From Trema orientale (taxonomy: Eukaryota; Streptophyta; Magnoliopsida; Rosales; Cannabaceae), in assembly GCA_002914845.1 (NCBI GenBank), contig JXTC01000062.1, forward strand, positions 147,495 through 211,494: 64,000 nt of DNA, given 5' to 3'. This document shows, in pieces, positions 11,761-22,614 of the stretch. Position numbers and translations under genes: made by a program. The stretch's first letter is position 1, and the number at the start of each line of letters is the position of its first letter. The notes beneath the pieces are model-generated. The model worked only from the letters and a program-made list of their open reading frames with translations, had not been told where the DNA came from and did not search any database.

Positions 11761-13700
11761 CTTTTTCGCCCTTTTTTTCCTCGAAAGGCGGGACAACACC
11801 AGTTTATTATTGATTAAATTTTCTATAACTGATATGATGTGATTGCTTAGATAACATACTCTACTTACAAAATACATCCGGTGTAGTCGTAAGAAATGAC
11901 ATATACATACAAATTTCTTGGGAAAAAAAAATACTATGAATCACTAAAGTTTATAAATAATAAATATATATTGTGCCAACAACAACTTGAACTTTTCTCC
12001 TTTTCGTTGAAAGACTTAATTTTGAGTTGATTTTTTTGTTTTTTTTCCTCTTTCTTTTAAAAATAGGGAACGGGGGATGTTTATTGAAACTTGAAAGCTT
12101 GAATAATGAATTGATCCTCGTGCTGAAATTGATAAAATTATTTTGGGCTGACTAACCGACATTCATGTGGCCCAGCTTTAATTCTGGTATCAACCCAACT
12201 TTTCTCTTTGGTTTGAAAATCGACACCTAGAGTTAAAAGAGTAGAGCTGAAATATTACCAAAAAAAGAAGAAAAAACACGTTCTTGTTCTTCTTTTCCTG
12301 TTGACTCGGCTGTCATACCAACATTTTTTGAGCTTGCAAGCAACTATTGAGTTTTTAGATAATAGACTACCTTTTTTTTTTCCCACTCAATCTTTTGAGT
12401 TTTGATGAATGACGATATTAATTAAATTTTATCAATTTTAAGGTCCATTATTATTGTTTTCAAATGGTTACTTATAGATTCTTAGAAGTGATTAAAAAGC
12501 AATCCAATATTGCAGGAGTTCGGTAAAATTTGTTTTTTGACAAACTGTTTTTAAAATCTACTACAGAATGGTCTTTCATCTAAAATTTGAGAACTTAGAT
12601 AAGGCTTGCTTCATAATAATCTAATTTTAATTTCATTATACAAAATTTCTAAAATCCATAAATGGTGGTTCCAAATCTACACAAAGCTCCTTGCTTTATT
12701 ATTATTATTACGTCTCTTCTTTTAGTTATGAATATTTGATTATACTGAAATTAAAGAAGAAATATAAGTACATGTGGAAATACTTTCATTAATAAGAAAT
12801 TAATTGAGAGGATAAAATACACAAGTTTAACACGATTGTTGCTAGAGCTCCAAGACTGGTCTTCCATTCTAATCAATCATATTTAATAATCCTTAAAAAA
12901 AAAAATCCCATTAACAATTCTCTTCGTGAGGGATCAATATACAATGTTAGGATGTCGTGCTCTTCCGGAGTTGTTTTGAGTGAAAAATAGCTCCGGAAAA
13001 GTTAGTTGAGTAAAGAAAAAGGTTTTATTAGTAGGCACGTCAAAAAGGCCGTGCACGCTTTGCCCAATCATTTTGATGATAGGCTCGTCCTTGCATTTTA
13101 TAGAGTTGGGCTTGGGGTGGTCCTCATTTCAATCATGAGGCCCAGCCCAAGCCGCTATTTGAGAAATTTTTTTTTTATATATTTATTAATTTTCTATTGT
13201 AAAAACTTTTTTTGGTAATAAGAGGCGATGATATTAAAAACTGAAAGAAATTACAAGGATGGATCCTCAGCTCTACCTGGGACAACACGGGAGCTTGGGG
13301 ACCAGCACCACCAATACATATCGGAGATTACATCAATTGGAATGGAACTAATATCTAATCTACCAAAGTTAGTAGACCAAGTGGCCCATCGGCCCATCCT
13401 TGTAATTTCTTTAACTAAACAATATATTTAAGTTTCAAGAAAAAAATATATTCGAGTTATTTCTTTATTATCTTTCTACCAAAAATACGAAAAAAAAATA
13501 AAAAAATAAAAAAGCAAAGTGAGTGAGTATATGGAAATGGAATTGACCAGGGCTGACGGCCTGACCCAATTGGCCTGGCCACTTTGCGCTATTCAAGGTC
13601 GGAATGGCCCGGACTGACATCTCAATATGGGTAAAAGAAGCTTTTTGGTAAAAATTTGTTCTATTTTGAAACGATTGAGGTAAAAAGGTGAAACACAGGC
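11761..13700. other. Intergenic, no convincing gene
   Basis: Open frames at 13006-13218 and 13228-13431 are short and without recognised domains. The second starts at a sequence resembling the end of dispersed repeats and is probably transposon debris. The rest is AT-rich with microsatellite-like runs. I could not support any gene. Confidence 0.4.
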
Positions 13701-13739
13701 GTTATTACCGCACGTAAAAGCGCATTCCTAAATAAAACG

Positions 13740-13990
13740 AACAGCAGAAAGTGGAAGAGTTAGTGGCCCCACGTGGGACCCACTTTTTTGCCATTTGAAG
13801 ATGTGGGAGATTTGCATGGCGCGTGAAGGAACTACCACTTAATTACAAGGACAAAAAATTGTTGATGTCAGTGGGACCCACTTGGCTTTTAGAGGAGCAG
13901 ATACCGGCCGTTGATCTACCCGCCACGCGCTGATCTTACGGACAATAGTGGGAGTCAAAGACCTATCTCGATAGGTCTCTTTGACCACAC
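13740..13990. promoter_or_regulatory. GC-richer island with palindromic G-box and TCP-type sites
   Basis: The island contains the palindrome CCCACGTGGG (13768-13777, a G-box core), two copies of GTGGGACCCAC (13774-13784 and about 13871-13881), which match the GTGGGNCC/GGNCCCAC consensus for TCP transcription factors, and a hairpin with GTCAAAGA..CCTATC arms at 13954-13985. It lies about 1.1 kb upstream of the 5' UTR of the kinase gene. Such sites would suit a distal promoter or enhancer, but a transposon origin has not been excluded. Confidence 0.4.
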
Positions 13991-15094
13991 TGGGAACATG
14001 CTTTTTAAAAAATATATATATTAAATAAACAAATAAATAATTTTCCAAAGTTTGACTGGCTTGTCACTTCAATCGAGGCGCTCTTCGTTGAAAACCGAGG
14101 TGGCCCTTGAAGTTACGATTATACCCTTTAGTTTCAATAGTTTCTACGCATTTGGTTGTCATGTCTCAAAGTCTAGCCTAAACTTACTGTTCTCTTAGAT
14201 TGCATGAGTCATGACTCATAACCAGGATAGATTCAGTTCAATCTAACGACAGATTCAATCAAATAAATTCTTTTTTTCCCCTTATAACAATAAATATTCA
14301 AATATAAAAATTTGAATCTTTAAATAACAGCTCTACAAACAAATTGGGTTTTCAATATTGAACGTACATTTTTTAATTAAAAAAATTATTACTCTTTTTT
14401 TTTTTTGAAAGACGTATTGATTACTTTTAAAACAAGAGAATTTGAAAATATAAGTTTTATGTTGTATGGCATTAGAAAACGCCATAAATAGATATTATAT
14501 AGCGTATACCACCAATTATTTAATATTTTTTTATGCATATATTGGAATTAAAATCCTTTGCCAAATTTTAGTGTCTCAATTCATATATTTAGCCATTAAA
14601 TTAGTATTAAAGATGTACATGTTAATATATCTAATTAAATATGAAATTAATCAATCCATCAATATGTATTAGATTATGTAATCCAATCTAATCAAATCTA
14701 AACTGAAATATGTCCTCAACTCTATTAATACATCACTAATTTATTGATTGAAACATAAATTAACCAAAATCAAACATAGTATCAAAGTTGGAAACATTGA
14801 ATCTTGTAAATAGTCTTGAACCTAGACAACAAATGGGCATTCAAAGTCATTTAACTGACCAAAGTACTTTTCCACGTGAAGATTAAAAAAAAAAATGGTA
14901 ATAAAACTAAGCATTAAAATTCGAAATACAAGAAAATTGAGAGGGCAAAATCGTCAAAAAAGAAAAAGGAGAAAGCACTTTCTGTTGTTTAGGGATAATT
15001 TTAAAATGATACTTTGTTTTTTAAATTAAACTGCAATTAAATCTTGGGGTTTCCTTTTTATTTTTTGGGTAGGTTTGACCAGTGCTCATTGGGC

Positions 15095-15436
15095 TCCATT
15101 TCTCTCTCCTCATCTCTCTCTCTCTCTCTCTCTACAAATTCTTAATATTCCTTATAATCCTTCCCTTACTCTCTCTCTCTCTTCCTCTGAAAAATCTCTC
15201 TCACTTCCCAGCTTTTGCATCTGCTTTCTTTGACTTGCCGAAGGTTTTTTCTTCACCAAATCGAAGCCACAGATTCCAAATCCCACCATTTTCCCCCTTT
15301 CTTTAAATCCATTTTCGACTTGCATGAACTGGTAAATTTTCCAACTTTCAATTTAGGCTACTTAGTCAGAAAATTCAGAAAATTTTCCCGGAAAAATTTT
15401 GTGTTTTCTGCTTCGGATTTTCTCGGGAAAGAGTTG
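15095..15436 (+). promoter_or_regulatory. Probable 5' UTR exon of the kinase gene, CT-rich
   Basis: CT repeats at about 15102-15132 and 15170-15184 are typical of plant leaders. The segment ends with a donor-like GTACGT at 15437, and an acceptor CAG at 16469-16471 precedes the exon with the start codon. This predicts a 1035-base intron in the 5' UTR. The transcription start is a guess. Confidence 0.5.
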
Positions 15437-16515
15437 GTACGTATTTTGTGGATGATCCGTATCAGTTGCTTATTTTGCTTCATTATCGTTTATATGAATC
15501 ATGTAAATGGACGAGTTTATTTGGGTAATTTAATGGATTGGAAATCTTTATTTCTCAATTGTGGATTCTGGGTTTTTCTTATTTTGTGCGAATTTTTTTG
15601 ATTTCGTCGATCTGGGTTCTTTTTTATTTATTTTGTATTCTTTTATGGCCCTGATTCGTGGTCCTTTAATGGGAGCATTTTAGTATTATTTTTGTTGTAA
15701 TAAATTTGGTAGTATGGTATATTTCCCTAGTTGGCATTTTGGGAGATTTGGGCATTAGGTGATTTGGGTGAAATAAAAAGTTTATTGATTTTAATTTAGG
15801 TGCATAAGAAGTTGGTTCTAACGGGAATATCAAAAAGAAGTGAAATATATATATATATATATATACACATGGTGGAATATAACCAAATAAGTGGTTGAAA
15901 AAGGTGGCTATAGCCATCCAATTCGTATGCTTTAATTTTTAATTATACCACCTCCTATAGTTCTAGTTACGATGAGTTATACATTTTTAAATTTCAGTGG
16001 GGCTGCTGAGATTAGCCTGATTACATTTCTTACCTGGACATATTCTCTAAGATAGTTTTTCCAAAATGACTCGTTTTTAAAATTGGGAATTCCTATAGAA
16101 GAACATGTTGTTGGTTAACTTAGTGCTGTTTACTTTTGGTTCGTAGCTGGTCTACTTGAGTTAATACGAATATTCCTTCAATCACGCTTTTATTATTATG
16201 TTTTTCATGTTGTTTCTATTGGTTGTTTTAGCCAATTCGACTTGAATAAGTTTTGGTTCTATTCCTTTCGGTATGTCGATAATACAAAATTCTCATAAGT
16301 TCCCCCTTTTTTTTAATTTTTTTTTTTAAATTTTTAATGTGGTATGAAGTTTAGTTTTCACACTTTTCTCTCTGTAGAATTGTTTTCGCTTTTGCATTAG
16401 AATTTCGTGTTCCCAGAGTGATCATTTTAAGGCTTTAACTGGTACATATGCACTTTTCTTTTTGTTTGCAGAAGATATAGGCGTTTTGAGTTCTGACTTA
16501 AGATTCAAACATAAG

Positions 16516-19228
16516 ATGGGTTGTTTCACAGTTTTAAAGAGCAAGAAAAAAAGGTCTGAGCAGCCTGTTTATATCAGCAAACGTATTAACCCTAAAGAGC
16601 AAGCGCCCACAACATTGCCTGAACCCAAAATCCAAACCCGATCACTACAGTCTGCACCCCCTAGTTTTAGGACCAGAGTAAAACCAATTCAACCAGTTAA
16701 CAGAGTTACAAATAGTAGGACACGGGCATTGTCTGCTCCATCAACACTCGATGCAGCGGAACAGGATGCTCTCTCATCAATGGAATATGAAGAAGCAGAA
16801 GAATCTAAGTACAGAACTGGATCCACGAGAGAACAACGATCTCCAAGTCCACAACCACTTCCTCTTCCATCACCGCAGGGCGCTGCTGCTGCTGCACTGA
16901 GAAGCATGGGAAGCTTTAAGTCAGTGAATGCTAGTGGGCCTCTCTATACAAGTGGACCATTGCCTCTACCTCCAATAGGAACACTTAGGAACTTTTCCTA
17001 TGAGGAAATAGCATCCGCTTGCCATCACTTCTCTTCTGATCGATGCGTGTCTGAAGGCCTTTCTTCGATTATATATAAGGCTTCATTTGGAGATGATGCT
17101 TCAAGTTCAAAAAGATTCGAAGCCAGTGTTACTCGCCTTCACCCCTCCACTCAGGTAACTTCTGAATTTTTGGTCTATTAGAATGCACATAATTGCCTTC
17201 TTTTTATTACCACGTTTATGGTGTACCCGAATTTGGGAGGAATGTTTGGATTTGGACGGGTTGTATATTATTATCGAGTTTGTATGTTAAAATATCTGTG
17301 TAGATGGTTCCTTTGTTTTGCTGCTCTTGGATTTGCTTGCACTTTAACCTTATTTTTTTTCCTCCCACCATTAACGTGGTTCACAATATTTAGCAAACAA
17401 TATTTGAGAATATATGATCATCTTGTATCTTGTGTACTTTATCAAATTTGATTGTTTAATTTTCGAACTGACGATGACTTGTAGCATTTTAATAAAATGG
17501 TTTTGTAAGTTCAGTAATAGAAACACTGATTGTGCTGGCTCTGATTTTGTTAATAATTCTCACCATCTTCCATTTGGGAATATTTTGCACCTTGCTTTTC
17601 TCAAAAACACCATTTCCATATTCCCATTGCTTTATTTTCCTAAATTTTTGAAAGTAGGCATCTAGTTGCCGACATAGTGGAACAATTTTGACTCTAGGAT
17701 TTCCATTGTTAGAGAAACAACATTATGGTTCTTCTGCTTTTGAAATATAATATTATTGTAATGTTTTAAGATGTAGTCGTTGACTCTCTGTTTTTCAGGG
17801 TTTAAAGGAATTCATCAATGAGGTGAATACTCTTTCCTCTTTGCAACATCCAAATCTCTGTAAATTGCTTGGTTTTCATGCACGTGAAGGTTCAGAGCAA
17901 AAAATGTTGGTCTATGAGAGGCTTTTCCATGGAAGTTTGGACCGGCTACTCTATGGGAGATCAGATGGGCCCCCTATTGATTGGAATACAAGAATGAAAA
18001 TTGCTTTATGTGCTGCACAAGGTCTTACTTTCTTGCACGAAGAAGGGCCTTTCCAGGTAATCAGAAGTTTATGTTGTATTTTTCCTCAGGAAACGAATGG
18101 AATTGAGTGCTGTTCATGATGCCTTTTCCTTTATGTATTCCTACTTAAAGATTCAAGATGCTTTTTTTATGGTTGACTGTAAAAATTAATTAGTTTCTAC
18201 CTGTTTATCATTTTTCTTTACATGATTGAAATGGCCCTTTATGGTTGCTACTGTTTTTGTAAGATGCGAGGAAGTTTTTCAACATCTTAAGTATATGGTA
18301 CACATCAGTGTGAATCATTGCTTACTGAAAGCGTACTTTTTGTGTACCCGCAGGCGATGTACAACGAATTTTCAACTGCAAGCATACAGATTGACAAAGA
18401 TTTTAGCGCAAAGCTTTCAGGATATGGTTGTGTTGGCCATATTCCAGAAACGGAGATTTCTACTAATTCGGTTGTAAGTTCTTTACCTTGTTTACTGATT
18501 TATTTTTCAGATTGCTCTACTATCGATTTTTGGGTGCATGGTCCTTTTGTATTTGTATATTTGATTGATTGATTCCATCCTATATGCACATGCAGGCAGT
18601 AGCAAATCTTTCTGTTGAGACGTTGGAGAAAGGAATGCTCACTCCTAAGAGCAACGTTTGGAGTTTTGGAATTGTTCTTCTGGAACTACTTACTGGGCGG
18701 AGGAATCTTGACAGCCGTCACCCAAAGGATGAAAGAAATTTAGTCAAGTGGAGCCGGCCTTTCCTAGCTGATGACCATCGTCTGTCGTTGATCATGGATC
18801 CTCAGCTTAAAGGCCGTTTCCCGGCCAAAGCAGCCAGGACAGTGGCAGACATTGCACAAAGATGCCTTCAGAAAGATCCATCAGAAAGGCCTACCATGAG
18901 AACCGTTGTGGAGCATCTTAAATTGATACAAGACCTCAAATACTCTTATCGGTTTCCCTTGCAAGAGCCAGCAACAATTGCTGGAAAACAGATGTCTAAA
19001 TCACCAAGTCTAAATGGAATCATTACACCGGCGCCACCCAGATTAAGTTTCTCCCCATCCCCACCATCAAGACCCAGGCCTTCTGTTTCACCTACAAGGC
19101 GACCGGTTTTGCCTGCTTCTCTTCCTCCTCGTGCTTGTTCCTCCATTTCTTTAGAGGAGCTCGATCGACAAGAAAGTCGGAAATCATCGTCATCTACTGT
19201 CAGGAGGACCAGCGTCGAGGGATTTTGA
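16516..19228 (+). CDS. Receptor-like cytoplasmic kinase-like protein, predicted pseudokinase, 549 aa
   Basis: Coding exons are 16516-17154, 17799-18056, 18354-18473 and 18596-19228, all joining in phase 0. The N-terminus MGCF fits N-myristoylation and palmitoylation, which would tether it to the plasma membrane. Residues 30-150 are a Ser/Pro-rich linker. A kinase-like domain spans about 160-440, and the tail is Ser/Pro-rich. The C-lobe (WSFGIVLLELLTGRR, then the CLQKDPSERPTM motif) resembles RLCK subfamily VII (PBS1-like). The catalytic motifs are altered: no GxGxxG near 180-188, FEASV where the VAIK-type Lys is expected, Glu304 in place of the HRD Asp, Ser306 and Ser309 in place of the loop Lys and Asn, and GYG (322-324) instead of DFG. 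The helix-C Glu (221) is kept. It probably acts as a scaffold or decoy rather than an enzyme. I do not know an exact named orthologue. Confidence 0.85.
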
Positions 19229-20181
19229 TTGTGTACAAAGTGCATTTTTTATTTTATTTTATTTTTTGGTGTTCTTTGTGATTCAACACAATATATAGAA
19301 GATAAAATTGTGGTGCTTCCACCTTCCCATCCATCCCCTCTAGATGATAAAACAGAGAGGATGCCCTTTTGTAGATAGAGTGCGAACCTGTTATGACCCC
19401 CACAGCTTCAAATTAGTTTTCCCAATCTAGAATGCCTTTCATATTTCATACGTACAAGAATTTTCATTTTCTTCCTTCTGGTTTGTTCGATTAACAAGCC
19501 AAAGGTTAATTGCAAAATCGAGCAACTCTCTTCCGCTAAGGTCTTTTAGTTTTGTATAGAGGTACCGGGTCACTTTTATTTTTTTCATTTTTTTTTTCAA
19601 TTTTTTATTTTTCAAGTGAAACAGTGTGATCTTATAAGTTATGGGGTTGCTAAAGACACTATCATAAGGTGTTTTGTATATGTCAAATAAATATAAAGCT
19701 TGTCTTGTTGAATACTGTATTCAGTACAGGTGCTACAAATACCACCATAAATAATCTTTGTAATGCCCGTGATAAATGGTGTTGTTTAGCAATTTTCTTA
19801 GATGAACTTTACTAATTCAGTTATTTATCTGATAAGGTAAGCAAATATTTATGTAACATTTTTTATATTTAGATTTTGGGAATGTTTTTCCTACTATTAG
19901 GTGATCAGAATCTTCTTTGACCGGTTTCCTTGTGTTTATTATTACTGAACAAAGAAGCAATGGACAACTGTTTATGTTTACCAAGATGATTTCTTTTCTT
20001 CCATTCTTTCGTTGCTGCCATTGTTGATTCCAATCTGGTCATTCTTTTCTTATTTTAATTGATTGTGAAAAGCAGAGGGATTAAAACACAATTCTAGTCA
20101 TTTGACTGACAACTAGTGGCCTTGAACTTTGCAATTTGGATTGGAAACTGAATAAAAATTTAACAGATCAAAAAGAAGAAG
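19229..20181. other. Kinase 3' UTR and intergenic
   Basis: The first few hundred bases probably form the 3' UTR of the kinase gene. No other gene or clear element is visible. Confidence 0.4.
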
Positions 20182-20190
20182 AAAAAAAAA

Positions 20191-21262
20191 GGGATTATAT
20201 CACCTCAGGTCCCCAACCCTGTATATTAATTAGATCCCTAACCTTTTTATTGTAGCTTTTGGATCCCCAATTTTTTTCTTTCATCTCACGTTAGTCCCTT
20301 TTCTTCTTTTCTGTCTAATTCTTCCGTTATTTATCATGTGTATAGCACGTGTCATCTCAGCCAAGGGTAAAAGCAGGAAAGAAGAATTAAGGGTTCCATA
20401 CTTCATCTTCTTCACCGTACTCTCAAAAAATAGACAAAAATTGGGGTTAACACTAGGGGTTTGTAGAACAAATCTTTCAAGATTTGTAGAACAAATTTTA
20501 CACCTCTGAAGATGATGCGAACTCCAGGCGAACCTCCTCCACAATACGGTAAATATGGTCATTTGTTGCTTCTATTTATATGAGTTTTGTGGCTGATTAT
20601 GATATAAAAAAGTTTTATATTTCACAGTTGTCTTTTTTGACTCTTCTAAAATGTTAGTGCGTTGAATAGAATTGGCTTTATTTCTTCTTTATTTTTTTCT
20701 TCTAGGAAAAAAAGATCTGAGTTACATGCGTTAATATTACACCCTCCATTTTGCTATATTGTACCAAAAATTAGATAAATATTACACTTTGAATGAAATC
20801 TGAATACAAAAAAAATAAAAAATAAAAAAAATAAAAATAAAATTTTCTTACTCTTTGATTATAGCATGCCAAAAACCTTCTACCCGGGCTTAAATCAGTC
20901 TATGATGTCTTCATTTCCGCAAGATGATCACACCTACAACATGACTCTTCTATAGCAGCTTGATGCTTCAACTCCAGTGAAGAATGGCTGCCTTTTCCCC
21001 TTCAGTGCATATTAATGGTAATTTTTGGGCATGTGGAACTTTTCTTTCCTACTTTTACTCTTGGCTGAGATGACATGTAATATGCACATGATAAATAACG
21101 GAAGAATTAGACAGAAAAGAAAAAAAGGGACTAACATGAGATGAAAGAGAATAACATGAGATGAAAGAGAAAGGTTGAGGATCCAAAAGCTACAAAAAAA
21201 AAAAAATTGGGGACCTAATTAATACACAGGGAAAAGTTGGGGACCTGAGGTGATATAATCCC
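20191..21262. mobile_element. MULE-like non-autonomous element with about 200-bp TIRs
   Basis: The ends are GGGATTATATCACCTCAGG at the left and its exact reverse complement at the right. The similarity continues inward for about 200 bases (left about 20191-20398, right about 21037-21262), with small indels and a short duplicated ATCTCATGTTA segment in the right arm. The flanks are A-runs (20182-20190 and 21263-21270), so the target-site duplication could be 8-9 bp but is not diagnostic. Long TIRs and an 8-9 bp duplication fit Mutator-like elements. The middle (about 20400-21030) has no transposase. It holds GC-richer pieces at about 20510-20560 and 20870-21010 that look like captured gene fragments. 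Confidence 0.75.
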
Positions 21263-21270
21263 AAAAAAAA

Positions 21271-22614
21271 CAAATAAATTGGCTTCTGGATAGTTTTGGT
21301 CCATTTGGAACTTAATGTTTTGTCGTTTCAACTATATGTTGGCTAATATTATATAATATAATTATTTATATAAGTACGTATAAGCTGCCCTTTCTTACAT
21401 TAAAAGGCCAACTTCCCGTGTGTCGTCTCCGACATTCTTTCGTGCTTTGAAGAAATAATGCTCTTACCAAATCTTTATTATGCCCAATTGCCCATAAGGT
21501 GGAGAGTCCAAGTCGTAAGAGGAGACGTCAATGACCTTCTCAAGTCTCGGCTTCTCTTCATTAATTTATTTACTTTATTTCATTTAAATCCCTTTAAAAA
21601 CTCTCTTAATGTAATATTCAGACTTTGGTTTCACATACCTCCACGTCATCTTAGATTAAGAGGGCAACGTAAGATGTATGTACATTTTTTGTTTCTTTTT
21701 TCTTTTGTTTAAATAAAATTCTTCCACGGGTAAAAAAAAAAAAAAAAAAAAACAGAACTAAACATCCACCTGCCCAATGTTCCCAACTTTGATGGACTTC
21801 CCAAAAGAGTATTATCTTTTTCCTTTTTTTTTTTTGGCGGAATAAAAGAGTAATATATTAAGGTAAATGGTAAACTTTAGATAAGGAAACAAGTAGAGTT
21901 AGTAACTTGGTGGAACTTAACGATTTACCTTAAAAGGAAGTTGACAAAATAGGGAGATAGACGGATTTAGAAGATTTTTGGATTCAAGTGGTATTTCTTT
22001 TAGGACCACTTATTATTATTATTATTTTTAACATGTCATAACTTAGAAAACATCGTGGAAAGCAGTCATAAAAAAAAGTCGGATGATTCCTAACCCAAAT
22101 CAAAACCCCGGACAAAGTACCCGGAAATGGACTATCAAATACTCCTAAAGTCCTTTGTTAACAAGACCGGGCCAATAGGCGATGTTGGGTCAACCCTTTC
22201 GTTTCATGGGCCAGACCAGCCCATGGCCCACTTCGCTACCAGAAGTTCTTCCTTATCATTAAATCCACGATGGGTAACCTACACTGCGCAACAGGTAAGA
22301 AAAGAAACACAATTCCAAGCACAAACAGCACTTTAATGAATTTTCTTTCTTTATGAAGTGTTGTTATTCAAGTTATACATTATAATGAAAACAAACATGC
22401 ATGCTTTGTGTTAAAGAAACATATGACAGCCAAAAGGAGCGAAAGACTATAATACTGTGATCATATAGTAAAAGGGAGGAAAAAAATGGAAAATATAAAG
22501 CAAATGAAAGCTTCGAGTTAAAGAAGCATATGAAAGCCAGGACAGGAGGAGACCTATAAATCTGTAATTATAGCAATGCCAAAAAAAAAAAGCCCTCGAG
22601 AGACAGAAACTGCA
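21271..22614. other. Intergenic between MULE-like element and VAL gene
   Basis: Contains a poly-A run near 21732-21751 and a GC-richer patch at about 22110-22310 with several GGCCCA/TGGGCC motifs followed by a good splice donor, CAG|GTAAGA, at 22294. No supported protein gene. The last part is the probable 3' UTR of the VAL gene, on the minus strand. Confidence 0.4.

Noticed and set aside
13006-13431. Two adjacent open frames of 70 and 67 codons
   Set aside because: No recognised domain, AT-rich flanks, and the second begins in repeat-like sequence; probably transposon debris.
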